Assembly: GCA_037349105.1 (NCBI GenBank) | Contig: JAYJMM010000039.1 | Span: 4,515,001 to 4,579,000, forward strand | Source of the DNA: Limnomonas spitsbergensis | Taxonomy: Eukaryota; Chlorophyta; Chlorophyceae; Chlamydomonadales | Direction: 5' to 3' | DNA: 64,000 nucleotides | In this document: in pieces, positions 41,465 to 51,403 of the stretch | Layout of the letters: every line of letters starts with the position of its first letter | How positions within the stretch are numbered: position 1 is the first letter of the stretch | The notes under the pieces: model-generated | Told to the model about the DNA's origin: nothing | Seen by the model: only the letters and a program-made list of their open reading frames with translations | Database searches by the model: none | Position numbers and translations under genes: made by a program

Positions 41465-41975
41465 CTAGCTAGGTACAGGCCTTCCAGCCAGGCGTAGGCC
41501 CTCTAGCCAGGCGCAGGCCCTCCAGCCAGGCGCAGGCCCTCTAGCCAGGCGCAGGCCCTCTAGCCAGGTTCAGGCTCTCCAGCCAGGTTCAGGCCCTCCA
41601 GCCAGGCGCAGGCCCTCCAGCCAGGCGCAGGCCCTCTAGCCAGGCGCGGGCCCTCCAGCCAGGTTCAGGCCCTCCAGCCAGGCGCAGGCCCTCAAGCCAG
41701 GCGCAGGCCCTCCAGCCAGGCACAGGCCCTCTAGCCAGGCGCGGGCCCTCCAGCCAGGTCCAGGCCTTCCAGCCAGGCGCAGGCCCTCCAGCCAGCCGAA
41801 GGCCTACCAGCTAGGCGCAGGCCCTCCAGCCAGCCGAAGGCCTACCAGCTAGGCGCAGGCCCTCCACCCAGGTGCAGGCCTTCCGGCCAGGTGCAGGCCC
41901 TCCAGCCAGGCGCAGGCCCTCGAACCAGGTGCAGGCCCTCCAGCTAGGCGCAGGCCCTCCAGCCAGGCGTCGAGG
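41465..41975 (+). repeat. 19-bp minisatellite, about 26 units
   Basis: The unit is CCAGGCGCAGGCCCTCCAG with small variants (CTCTAG, GGTTCAGG, CAGCCGAAGG, TACCAGCTAGG). Nineteen is not a multiple of 3 and frames stay open only locally. Confidence 0.93.
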
Positions 41976-42177
41976 CCACCGTTTGAAGCGGCCATCTCAC
42001 CAGCCACCAGATAAACAACAAGGATACCTCTTCACCGTTAAAGGGGCTCCCCTCCGGGCTAAGTAGGGCCTCTGGAATAACAGCATGAGGGGGTCATCCC
42101 CTCAGCATAAGGTGGCCATCCAAACAGGATGGGGTTGACATACATGGAACCGTTCCTTTTCTTTTGTCCCAAAGGGA

Positions 42178-42321
42178 CAGTTGGGTGCCCACGCGTCCGA
42201 GCCTTCTTGAGCAGGCCCCAGAGGTGTTACAGTATGTCATTGACATGCATTGAACATGAGCTGAGCTTTATTTTAGCAGAGCCCAGAGGTGTAACATCAT
42301 TGACATGCATTGAACATGAGC
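42178..42321 (+). repeat. Dispersed GAGCAGGGCCCAG family, copy 2 with partial tandem duplication
   Basis: CAGTTGGGTGCCCACGCG and TTCTTGAGCAGGCCCCAGAG are followed by GTCATTGACATGCATTGAAC. The 3' part is then duplicated as AGCAGAGCCCAGAGGTGTAA with a second CATTGACATGCATTGAAC. Confidence 0.75.
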
Positions 42322-42449
42322 CACGATGAGAGCCACAAGCGCACCCAAGCTGTGTTTAAGTTATGCCTCAGTTATAAGGCAATTAGATGCGATCAACAGC
42401 AAGAGAATGGCATCCAGTTCCCCAACGCAAGGAGGCCATTCAGATAGTT

Positions 42450-42505
42450 CTATGACGTAACACATCTCTGGGCCCTGCTCAACATGGCCCGGCCGCATGG
42501 TCGCA
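42450..42505 (-). repeat. Dispersed GAGCAGGGCCCAG family, copy 3
   Basis: On the minus strand the sequence reads GGCCGGGCCATGTTGAGCAG and then GGCCCAGAGATGTGTTACGT. It is in opposite orientation to copies 1, 2 and 4. Confidence 0.65.
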
Positions 42506-42639
42506 AAACATTGAAATTGGGAGAAGAAAAGAAAGTGAAGAGGGGAAAGGAAAGAAAGAGCGGGGAACACAAAGGAGAAGGAAGATGTACCTCCTTTAAA
42601 AAAAAGGAAAGGCAGGCCATTCAAGCACGTTAGGGGGTG

Positions 42640-42696
42640 ACAGTTGGGCACGCAGCCCAGACTTTTGAGCAGGGCCCTGAAGCGTAACGTCATGGA
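42640..42696 (+). repeat. Dispersed GAGCAGGGCCCAG family, copy 4
   Basis: ACAGTTGGGCACGCAGCCC, then ACTTTTGAGCAGGGCCCTGA, then GCGTAACGTCATGGAC match the family layout, with a shortened middle. Confidence 0.65.
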
Positions 42697-43182
42697 CCCG
42701 GTTAGCAGCCATCCCTCTAGAACGATAAACATAAGGTGTGGAAGTAGGTGTGGAAGTAGAGGTGAAAAAGCTACCTGTATTTATAAATCAGATATATAAT
42801 GTAGACAAAATATCGATGCGATGATGATTCTTCCCTTGACCTGGAAAAGTGTGGCAGTTGGGCCCCGTGTACCCCGAGTCCCTCCGTTATAAACCACAAC
42901 AACTTGCAGCAAACCTCCCCCCAGATGTCCCGAGCAATACCAGGTTTGAACACTAACGTCATTGTGCAAATAGGACACGAGTGGCATAAATGTCACTTGG
43001 CAGGAACTCCCCAGTTGAGACAGGAGCCGACGTATTGCACTCCCGGCGCCCGCCACCGCCACCACCGCCATCACGCCCCCTTTCTATCCCATCCCCCGAC
43101 CGTCACCACCACCACCGCCACTACCGCTCCCGCCACCACCTCCACCAGCTTGTTTCTCCCTGTAACCTCCTCGGCGACCGTC
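42697..43182. other. Unique sequence with a CCR-rich patch
   Basis: No gene is supported. Positions 43045-43150 are rich in CCACCGCCACC-type triplets, a low-complexity patch that gives His/Pro/Thr-rich fortuitous frames. Confidence 0.5.
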
Positions 43183-43775
43183 CCTGAATGGGCAATTACA
43201 AAATAGTACCGTCAAGCAAGATTCATGTCCAGAGAGGAGTGGGCGGAGGAAGGGGGGTGGAGGGTGGAGGTGGGAGGGTGGAGGGTAGAGGGTGGAGGGT
43301 GGAGGGTCGAGGGAGGGAGGGTGGAGGGTGGAGGGTGGAAGGTGGAGGCAGGGGGGTGGAGGGGGGAGGGTGGAGGTGGGAGGGTGGAAGGTGGAGGGTG
43401 GAGGGAGGGGGGTGGAGGGGGGAGGTGGGAGGGCGCAGGAAGGGGGGTGGAGGGTGGAGGTGGGAGGGTGGAAGGTGGAGGGCGGAGGGAGGGGGGTGGA
43501 GGGGGTAGGTGGGAGGGCGCAGGAAGGGGGGTGGAGGGGGGAGGGGGGAGGGTGAAGGAAGGGGGGTCGAGGGTGAAGGGGGGAGGGGGGAGGGGGCGAA
43601 GGGGTGGAAATGAGGGGTGGGGGAGTGGGGGGGTGAAGGGCGAGGGCAGGGTGACATGAAGAGGACGTAAGTTTACCCTTGCCCCCATTACGGCGGTCAT
43701 GCCTGAGTAGGCAATTTACGGAAGATACCATGAAGCATGGTTCATGTCCTGGGGAGAGTGGGCAAGGGGGGAGTG
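43183..43775 (+). repeat. G/A-rich minisatellite bracketed by a direct duplication
   Basis: Positions 43228-43640 are almost pure purine on the plus strand, built from GGAGGGTGG, GGTGGGAGGG and GCAGGAAGGGGGGTGGAGG blocks. The two sides share a diverged duplicate: 43183-43250 (GGGCAATTAC, ACCGTCAAGCA, GATTCATGTCC) and 43704-43770 (AGGCAATTTAC, ACCATGAAGCA, GGTTCATGTCC). Frames here are shadows of the repeat. Confidence 0.85.
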
Positions 43776-44130
43776 GTGAAGGATGGGGAGTGGGGGCAAA
43801 CTCCTCACAATTCGTCTGGAAAGTGCGCTGGATCTCGCCGGATTGAGTTACCTCCTCAAACACTTCCTCGTCTTTCTCCTTGGATTAGGCCGGAATAGCT
43901 CGCTCATTTACCTGGCCAAGGTGAAGGGTGGCAGGAAAGGGTAGAGTGTTTACGGTGCCAATTATGTTGGCCTGGTGGGCCTGTGACTGGTGGGCCAAAG
44001 CAGCATGGCTGTCCACAACCGGGGGGATACCGGCCAGAGGCTATGTAGTAGCTGACATGTAGCTGAGTCAGAAAAAAAAACTGCTGTTCAGTCTAATATC
44101 CTGGCGGGATATAGGGTTCAGAGATTTTTT
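43776..44130. other. No recognisable feature
   Basis: Unique sequence between the purine array and the 30-bp array, with an A8 run near 44073 and a T8 run near 44126. No exon or element could be supported. Confidence 0.5.
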
Positions 44131-45390
44131 TTCTGCTACAAATCCACCTATGGCAGGCCTTTCTGCTACAAATCCACCTATGGCAGGCCTTTCTGCTACA
44201 AATCCACCTATGGCAGGCCTTTCTGCTACAAATCCACCTATGGCAGGCCTTTCTGCTACAAATCCACCTACGGCAGGCCTTTCTGCTACAAATCCACCTA
44301 TGGCAGGCCTTTCTGCTACAAATCCACCTATGACAGGCCTTTCTGCTACAAATCCACCTATGACAGGCCTTTCTGCTACAAATCCACCTATGACAGGCCT
44401 TTCTGCTACAAATCCACCTATGGCAGGCCTTTCTGCTACAAATCCACCTATGGCAGGCCTTTCTGCTACAAATCCACCTACGGCAGGCCTTTCTGCTACA
44501 AATCCACCTACGGCAGGCCTTTCTGCTACAAATCCACCTATGGCAGGCCTTTCTGCTACAAATCCACCTACGGCAGGCCTTTCTGCTACAAATCCACCTA
44601 TGGCAGGCCTTTCTGCTACAAATCCACCCATGACAGGCCTTTCTGCTACAAATCCACCTACGGCAGGCCTTTCTGCTACAAATCCACCCATGACAGGCCT
44701 TTCTGCTACAAATCCACCTATGACAGGCCTTTCTGCTACAAATCCACCTATGACAGGCCTTTCTGCTACAAATCCACCTATGGCAGGCCTTTCTGCTACA
44801 AATCCACCTATGGCAGGCCTTTCTGCTACAAATCCACCTACGGCAGGCCTTTCTGCTACAAATCCACCTATGACAGGCCTTTCTGCTACAAATCCACCTA
44901 TGGCAGGCCTTTCTGCTACAAATCCACCTATGGCAGGCCTTTCTGCTACAAATCCACCTACGGCAGGCCTTTCTGCTACAAATCCACCTATGACAGGCCT
45001 TTCTGCTACAAATCCACCTATGACAGGCCTTTCTGCTACAAATCCACCTATGACAGGCCTTTCTGCTACAAATCCACCCATGACAGGCCTTTCTGCTACA
45101 AATCCACCTATGACAGGCCTTTCTGCTACAAATCCACCTATGACAGGCCTTTCTGCTACAAATCCACCTATGGCAGGCCTTTCTGCTACAAATCCACCTA
45201 TGGCAGGCCTTTCTGCTACAAATCCACCTACGGCAGGCCTTTCTGCTACAAATCCACCTATGACAGGCCTTTCTGCTACAAATCCACCTATGGCAGGCCT
45301 TTCTGCTACAAATCCACCTATGACAGGCCTTTCTGCTACAAATCCACCTATGGCTGGCCTTTCTGCTACAAATCCACCTATGGCCTTTCT
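44131..45390. repeat. 30-bp satellite, about 42 units, no indels
   Basis: The unit is CTGCTACAAATCCACC followed by TATGGCAGGCCTTT. All units keep exactly 30 bp and vary at only a few sites (TATGGC, TACGGC, TATGAC, CCATGAC; one unit has GGCTGG). Three frames are open: a forward 10-residue repeat MAGLSATNPP and two minus-strand repeats, VAERPAIGGF and RKACHRWICS. The variants change residues in the minus frames, and flanking sequence adds no domain, so coding is unlikely. The array ends with a partial unit merging into GCGGCCGCG. Confidence 0.95.
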
Positions 45391-45473
45391 GCGGCCGCGA
45401 AATGCCCGATAGGGGCCAAGGGGTGCGAGGAGGCATTGGGACATGCTGATCGTGCAGGCAAGGCAGAGCATGG

Positions 45474-45712
45474 GGGAGCATGGGGGCTTCTATGGTGGTG
45501 AGAGGGTTGATTTCATGCCAGCCAGACATGCAGGGCTAATTTAAATGGAGATTCAGAGGAAGCATGGTGAGGCGGGGCATGGGGGAGCATGGGGGCTTCG
45601 ATGGAGGTGAGAGGGTTGGTTTCATGCCAGCCATACATGCAAGGCTAATTTAAATGGAGATTGAAAGGTTGCATGGTGAGGCGGAGCATGGGGGCTTGTA
45701 TGGTAGTGAGAG
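45474..45712 (+). repeat. Imperfect tandem repeat, about 100-109 bp, 2.2 units
   Basis: GGGGGCTTCTATGG followed by GAGAGGGTTG, TTTCATGCCAGCCA and GCTAATTTAAATGGAGATT occurs at 45482 and again at 45591. A third, partial start is at 45690. The spacing change from 109 to 99 bp comes from loss of one GCATGGGGGA block. Confidence 0.85.
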
Positions 45713-45922
45713 CAAAGGGCATGTGTGGTAAATGCTGAAGGCGTCAGCAGGGGAACATCATCGCCTCATCTACCTAGTTGGCGCCTACAGAGCCGATTGA
45801 ACCACTCTTCAGCTGTCATTTCATCGGGATGGGATAGGATGGGACGGGCGCTGCTGCTGATTGCGCTGCCCATGGCACGCTACAAAATGCAAGGATACAT
45901 CGAGCAGCCACTGCTTTTTCTC

Positions 45923-45943
45923 CTGCTGCTGCTGCTGCTGCTG
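45923..45943 (+). repeat. (CTG)7 microsatellite
   Basis: Seven perfect CTG triplets followed by CAGCTG. It lies downstream of the U2AF35 exon on that gene's strand, presumably intronic or non-coding if that gene continues. Confidence 0.9.
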
Positions 45944-46039
45944 CAGCTGTTGCACAGAGGCATGTTAGGGTCGGCCACCCTGGGTGGCCACGACTCTCCC
46001 CTGGCCTCTTCCCCCCCTTCTCTTCCCACCCACGGGCAT

Positions 46040-46264
46040 TCAGTGCCGAGTCTTCAACTGCATCGGCTTGCCGTCCGCGCCAAGCGGAGCAGTGACAACG
46101 GGGTTCTGGTACATGTTCTTCAATAGTATCGTCTGACTGATGGTGGGCAGATTGTGCATGCGCGAGCAGCAGTCTCCATGGCGACACGCGTTGATCTTGA
46201 AATAAAAGGGGCAGTTCATGAGATCCTTCTCGGTACCGAAAATGCTAGCTACGTGATCCGCCAT
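46040..46264 (-). CDS. U2AF1: U2AF small subunit (U2AF35), first exon or 5' fragment
   Basis: The minus-strand frame starts at an ATG in good context (ATCAAAATGGC) and encodes [14 protein letters not shown], then [15 protein letters not shown], then a conserved NMYQNP stretch. This is the N-terminus of U2AF35, which reads the AG at 3' splice sites in the U2AF heterodimer in the nucleus. The first CCCH zinc finger is complete: Cys18, Cys27, Cys33 and His37, at the same positions as in the human protein. Ser34 is kept. Arg32 of the usual CRHGDRC is Cys, and Gly25 is Asn. The frame stops after 74 residues, whereas the family is usually longer than 200 and carries a U2AF-homology RRM and a second finger. 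Similarity fades near residue 68, so the real exon probably ends near 46059 (ATGCA/GT) or slightly earlier. No RRM exon was found downstream, so it is either a gene with very distant exons or a truncated copy. Confidence 0.82.
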   Translation of the reverse strand: MADHVASIFGTEKDLMNCPFYFKINACRHGDCCSRMHNLPTISQTILLKNMYQNPVVTAPLGADGKPMQLKTRH

Positions 46265-47213
46265 TTTGATCGGGTTGAGAAGGGTTCGCTTACGAACATG
46301 TTAAAGACGTCGCCGAATTTCGCGATTGGGAACGGGTGCGGGTGGGGAGCTGGTGTGGCACCCCTCCTCGACACTCGGCTCCATTACCATGCCATTGCCA
46401 ATTTTGTAAATTAAAATTCATCAGCGAATACGGCATACGGTGTACGGCATTTAAAATCCCGTATTCCTAAAGCCACGCTCAGGCGTTCTCTTTCTTTCTT
46501 TCAATACCCAATGATTCGAACACATGTCGAATTTCAGCACCTGGTTGTTTCCGCAAACGACACCTCTTGGTCAACCTTGTAGTGTCAGAAGTAGAATAGA
46601 GAGCCATGGCTGATGGAAATGCCGCAAGTCAGCGGGCTGACGCAATAATAAAAATGCTCGTGGGCGCATCTGTCCACGCCGCTCGCCTGAGGTCGGAGGT
46701 GTCTGCTATGCAGCAGCGCGGTGCCGACGTCGACAGCTAGGTGCGTGTGTTTCCACCGGTCGAGCTGCTTTGAACATGCATGCACATCATGAGAGAGAAA
46801 AAAATGTCTGTTTCATATTGACGTACACGCAGCTACAAATTCACGCAGCTACAAATTCAAATCATGGATGCATGCGCTGTCTCGAGATCCGAAGGGATCC
46901 CTGCGGGAGCTTCTGCCCCAGCGCCTTTGCATTCAACCAATAGCGTGTCTCGAAGGAGCCAGACAGTGCAAACGGTTGAAACATATACAATTGGATAATG
47001 TACCGCCACAGCACATGCATGCAGCAAGAAGGTCTGCATGGGCGGATGGGCACAATGGCACATGGGCGCATGGGTCGCGTTTAGAGAACATTTGTGTGTG
47101 AAGAAGACTGCCTTAGCACAGGCCTCAGGGCAACAAGCACTGGATCAAACTTGTCCGGCCTGTTGTTAGCCTAAGCAGCATGGCTTCTTCAACAAGCCCC
47201 AAGGGGCTAACAA
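46265..47213. other. Upstream region of the U2AF35 exon; no further gene recognised
   Basis: This would hold the promoter of the minus-strand U2AF35 exon. A TACGG-rich spot (46429-46465) and a CTTTCTTTCTTTC tract (46490-46502) are present; next to them is ACGCTCAGGCGTTC, whose reverse complement resembles 52155-52167. No other exon is supported. Confidence 0.4.
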
Positions 47214-47312
47214 CATGAAAGGTGGCATGAAACGGCACGATACAGCAGGAAAGGCAGCATGATACATCAGGAAAGACAGCGTAATACGGCAGGAAAGGTA
47301 GCATGATATGGC
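47214..47312 (+). repeat. Degenerate 22-bp tandem repeat, about 4 units
   Basis: Units have the form AGGAAAGGCAGCATGATAC plus two or three bases, with changes such as AAGACAGCGTAATACGG. Confidence 0.75.
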
Positions 47313-47457
47313 ACAGGTACAGCTTGATACGTCACAGCATTTGCCGATTGGACTCCACAGCGGACCATGCGGCACCATTCAACACAAGGATATCATTCAA
47401 CGGTTATCCGGGTTGTGGTACCAACACTCGGCCGGGTCATAGCTGAAGCAACCTCAA

Positions 47458-47900
47458 AGCAACACGGGTATTTTGAGCACTCATGCAACAAATACATACC
47501 TTTGACATGGGTTTAAAGGGTCACATTTTCTTCTATGATGTGGAGGGGTGTCCAAGCAACAACGGGTCTTTTGAGCACTCATGCAACAAAAGCATGCCGA
47601 AGACCATGGTAGTACAATCCGGCAGAACCTGTGCCGTATTGCGCCGCATCATGCCGTATTGTGCTGCCATGCCGTAGGCATGGGGACACAGGCCCGCATT
47701 TTCTTCTCTAATGTGGAGGGCTCTCCAAGGTCTTCCTTTGTTTCTGCGGCTTTTCTGTTATAGGCTTGCATGAGGCAAATGACCAAGGTAGCCGATATAT
47801 GCCCTGCCCTGCCAAAGAAAGGGTCATTGCGCCTTTTGCGTGTCACTACCAAACAAAGGGCCGTTACGCCTTTTGCGTGTCAATACCTCCTTCTGTCCCC
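47458..47900 (+). repeat. Interleaved diverged direct duplications
   Basis: TTTTGAGCACTCATGCAACA occurs at about 47472 and 47569. CATTTTCTTCTATGATGTGG at 47523 is echoed by CATTTTCTTCTCTAATGTGG at 47697, each followed by AGGG and CTCCAAG or GTCCAAG. CGCCTTTTGCGTGTCA occurs at 47829 and 47867. No protein family is recognised in the frames here. Confidence 0.7.
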
Positions 47901-47929
47901 CATTGTCATATGCATGGGCACCTGCATAC

Positions 47930-49765
47930 CACGCCTGCCTGCCTGCACCATGCCATGAACATGCCTGCCTGCCTGCACCACGCCATGGACATGCCTGGCC
48001 ATACCAGCCTATACCATGCCATGGACATGCCTGCATACCACGCCTGCCTGCCTGCACCATGCCATGAACATGCCTGCCTGCCTGCACCACGCTATGGACA
48101 TGCCTGGCCATACCTGCCTATACCACGCCATGGACCTGCCTGCATACCACACCTGCCTGCCTGCACCACGCCTACCCCCCCTGCCTGCATACCTCACCTG
48201 CCTGCCTGCACCACGCCTACCCTGCCTGCCTGCATACCACACCTGCCTGCCTGCACCACGCCTACCCCGCCTGCCTGCATACCACACCTGCCTGCCTGCA
48301 CCACGCCTGCCCCACCTGCCTGCATACCACACCTGCCTGCCTGCACCACGCCTACCCCACCTGCCTGCATACCACACCTGCCTGCCCGCACCACGCCTAC
48401 CCCGCCTGCCTGCATACCACACCTGCATGCACCACGCCTACCCTGCCTGCCTGCATACCATACCTGCCTGCCTGCACCACGCCTACCCCGCCTGCCTGCA
48501 TACCACACCTGCCTGCCTGCACCACGCCTACCCCGTCTGCCTGCATACCACACCTGCCTGCCTGCACCACGCCTACCCCACCTGCCTGCATACCACACCT
48601 GCCTGCCCGCACCACGCCTACCCCGCCTGCCTGCATACCACACCTGTATGCACCACGCCTACCCCGCCTGCCTGCATACCACACCTGCCTGCCTGCACCA
48701 CGCCTACCCCGCCTGCCTGCATACCACACCTGCCTGCCTGCACCACGCCTACCCCGCCTGCCTGCATACCACACCTGCCTGCCTGCACCACGCCTACCCC
48801 GCCTGCCTGCATACCTCACCTGCCTGCCTGCACCACGCCTACCCCGCCTGCCTGCATACCACACCTGCCTGCCCGCACCACGCCTGCCCCACCTGCCTGC
48901 ATACCACACCTGCCTGCCTGCACCACGCCTACCCCACCTGCCTGCATACCACACCTGCCTGCCCGCACCACGCCTACCCCGCCTGCCTGCATACCACACC
49001 TGCATGCACCACGCCTACCCTGCCTGCCTGCATACCATACCTGCCTGCCTGCACCACGCCTACCCCGCCTGCCTGCATACCACACCTGCCTGCCTGCACC
49101 ACGCCTGCCCCACCTGCCTGCATACCACACCTGCCTGCCTGCACCACGCCTACCCCACCTGCCTGCATACCACACCTGCCTGCCCGCACCACGCCTACCC
49201 CGCCTGCCTGCATACCACACCTGCATGCACCACGCCTACCCTGCCTGCCTGCATACCATACCTGCCTGCCTGCACCACGCCTACCCCGCCTGCCTGCATA
49301 CCACACCTGCCTGCCTGCACCACGCCTACCCCGTCTGCCTGCATACCACACCTGCCTGCCTGCACCACGCCTACCCCACCTGCCTGCATACCACACCTGC
49401 CTGCCCGCACCACGCCTACCCCGCCTGCCTGCATACCACACCTGTATGCACCACGCCTACCCCGCCTGCCTGCATACCACACCTGCCTGCCTGCACCACG
49501 CCTACCCCGCCTGCCTGCATACCACACCTGCCTGCCTGCACCACGCCTACCCCGTCTGCCTGCATACCACACCTGCCTGCCTGCACCACGCCTACCCCGT
49601 CTGCCTGCATACCACACCTGCCTGCCTGCACCACGCCTACCCCGCCTGCCTGCATACCACACCTGCCTGCCTGCACCCCGCCTTCCCCGCCTGCCTGCAT
49701 ACCACACCTGCCTGCCTGCACCACACCTACCCCGCATGCCTGCATACCACACCTGCCTGCACCAC
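47930..49765 (+). repeat. 45-bp minisatellite, about 36 units, with duplicated blocks
   Basis: The unit is CCTGCCTGCATACCACACC, then TGCCTGCCTGCACCACG, then CCTACCCCG; 45 bp checked at 48281 and 48326. Shortened units containing CCTGCATGCACCACG recur at 48424, 49002 and 49222, marking block duplication. The left 240 bp are older, with CATGCCATGAACATGCCTG units. All three forward frames are open as Pro/Ala/Thr/His-rich repeats, an expected result of a stop-free unit whose length is a multiple of 3. Not called as a gene. Confidence 0.93.
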
Positions 49766-50070
49766 GCTGTCGAGCGGTAGAACCTGCTGACAGCAGTATT
49801 TACATTTGTACAACAGTCACAGTCTGCCCTACCCGACAGTGCGGCAGTATATGCCGAAGGACACGGGTCACGATAATGGTCCCTTTCCAGCAAAATATAC
49901 GCCCTGGGGCTTAAGGAAGGCACCCGTTCCGTCGTAGCCCTGGGTAACATTCCATGCTTTGTGTTCGGCTAGCCGGCACCCGGGGATACCAGAGGCTTGC
50001 CATCCCCCATCCATTATTTGCAGAGCCGGAAACATCTCGTCGGCACCCCCCTTTGCCCCTTTGTTACGGC
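49766..50070. other. No recognisable feature
   Basis: Unique sequence after the 45-bp array. No exon with good borders or repeat structure is apparent. Confidence 0.45.
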
Positions 50071-50157
50071 CTTTAACAGTTATGGTGGACATGGCCCCAA
50101 GCTGCGTTGTTTCCTTAAACTCCACGCCCTATTAGGGCGTAGTTTTTTTTTTTTTTT
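50071..50157 (+). repeat. Dispersed CCCCAAGCTG family with T tail, copy 1
   Basis: Layout: CTTTAACAGTTATGGTGGAC, GGCCCCAAGCTGCGTTG, TTTCCTTAAACTCC, then a hairpin (ACGCCCT/AGGGCGT, 3-base loop, 50124-50140), then T15. Copies 2 and 3 are at 55295 (minus) and 63111 (plus). The order body-hairpin-pyrimidine tail recalls a short retroposon, but no Pol III boxes were recognised. Confidence 0.75.
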
Positions 50158-50475
50158 GCACCTTTGTGGGATTGCAACAACCAGGATCACTGGGACCCTG
50201 CTGACCAATCATGTTCCGCAAGATTTCCTGAGACAAGGATTGGGCATACCTTGACCTGCATGTTATCAATCCTCACTATAGGGGCCCCTGCTGGTGCGGG
50301 ACATGGCCTCCTCACCCCCCATGTGGCTGACATGGTCAGTGCATGCACCTCAACTGCCTCCCCCCCTATCCCCCCCTCTCAGTGCCAATGTCCCCTCTCC
50401 CCTCCCCTACCCTTCTGCATGCATCTTAACTGCCCCCGTCATTTGAACTCCCTCCCCCCCCTCGTCCTGCAACAG

Positions 50476-50532
50476 GAACATGGAGCCAGCGTCTCCCCAG
50501 CCCAGGACATGCTGCTGGAACCTTTCACACCG
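50476..50532 (+). CDS. Candidate internal exon, 19 codons, unknown protein
   Basis: A pyrimidine-rich stretch ends in CTGCAACAG, then 57 bases open in frame encode EHGASVSPAQDMLLEPFTP, then the donor GTGAGATC follows. It could be an upstream exon of the gene at 53802-56871, but the phases do not join directly, so another exon would be needed. The junction is duplicated in degraded form at 50701-50733 (CATGCTGCTTGGGCC). Confidence 0.3.
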
Positions 50533-50554
50533 GTGAGATCTAAAACCCTCTAAC

Positions 50555-50680
50555 CTCTAAACTGGAACCTCTGACCTCTAAACACTAAACCCTAAAACCC
50601 TAAACCCTACACCCGATCCGCTAAACCAGAATCCCTAAAGTCTGACCTTTACACTCTGAACACTTACCTCTAAACCTTAG
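50555..50680 (+). repeat. Degenerate interstitial telomere-like tract
   Basis: CCCTAAA and CTCTAAA-type heptamers, most regular at 50585-50612 and increasingly decayed on both sides. The TTTAGGG type is the common plant and green-alga telomere unit. Confidence 0.8.
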
Positions 50681-50741
50681 CATATAAACGAATGCCTGTC
50701 CATGCTGCTTGGGCCTTTCAAACCGGCAAGATCCTTTCCGT

Positions 50742-50816
50742 GCTACAATTGCTACAATTGCCACAATTGCTACAATTGCCACAATTGCTACAATTGCCAC
50801 AATTGCTACAATTGCT
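50742..50816 (+). repeat. 9-bp microsatellite, alternating two forms
   Basis: CTACAATTG and CCACAATTG alternate for about eight units, giving an 18-bp period through most of the tract. Confidence 0.9.
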
Positions 50817-50879
50817 AGCACCTCGTGTAACGAATGTCAATGTCCCTCCGCCACCTCACATAGCCCCCACCACCTCCCA

Positions 50880-51100
50880 CCTCGCCAACTCACATCCCCC
50901 CCCCCCCCCCCTCCCCCTGCCTCCCAGCCTCCCAGTCCCCTCCACACCCTCCACACCCATCCCAATCACAACAGCCCCATGCCCCCTCCTCCCCACACTT
51001 CCATCACACCTGCGAGCAGTGAATGGAAGATCAGCCCTCCCACCTTATCCCCACACTTCCCCCCCCCCCCCCCCCCCACACACACACACCTTCTCCGCAC
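50880..51100 (+). repeat. C-rich low-complexity region with long C runs and (CA)n
   Basis: C runs at about 50897-50910 and 51059-51077, the latter followed by ACACACACACAC. Pro-rich frames here are fortuitous. Confidence 0.85.
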
Positions 51101-51212
51101 CTCTCAGGCTGATCAACCCCTAATAACTCACACACATTAACATAATCTCATACATGTTCACACCCGTCCACACATATGCACACCCTCTCCAGGTCAATGC
51201 CGTTTTCAATCG

Positions 51213-51390
51213 TTAGAATCATCGGAATTGCTGTGGTGTCCTGAGGGAACCCCGGGGTCACTCCACCTTTGGTGGAGGAGACCCCGGGTAACCCTTCGAA
51301 TAAAATTTGGGTCCCAGACGGTAGAAGCGCTACACGCGCATTACCCCAAATTTTATTCTTAGGGCACCTTAGCAATTCCGATGATTCTAA
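51213..51390. mobile_element. Foldback element, 178 bp, with nested hairpins
   Basis: The ends are perfect 20-bp inverted repeats: 51213-51232 begins TTAGAATCATC and 51371-51390 is its reverse complement. Inside, 51298-51311 and 51345-51358 form a second perfect 14-bp pair (GAATAAAATTTGGG). A hairpin at 51249-51289 pairs two 19-base arms around TTT. Half of the structure reappears near 52370-52490 without the other arm. It looks like a foldback or MITE-type element, superfamily unknown. Confidence 0.75.
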
Positions 51391-51403
51391 AAAGCGCGAT
51401 GCG

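Noticed and set aside
43084..43863. Pro-rich protein on the minus strand of the purine array
   Set aside because: It is the translation of a low-complexity polypyrimidine strand, open in several frames.
44068..45529. Repeat protein genes on either strand of the 30-bp array
   Set aside because: Three frames are open because the unit is 30 bp and stop-free. The flanks supply no signal peptide or domain.
47766..49950. Pro/Thr/His-rich cell-wall-like protein from the 45-bp array
   Set aside because: All forward frames are open, there is no signal peptide or conserved cap domain, and the composition follows directly from CCTGC and CACC repeats.
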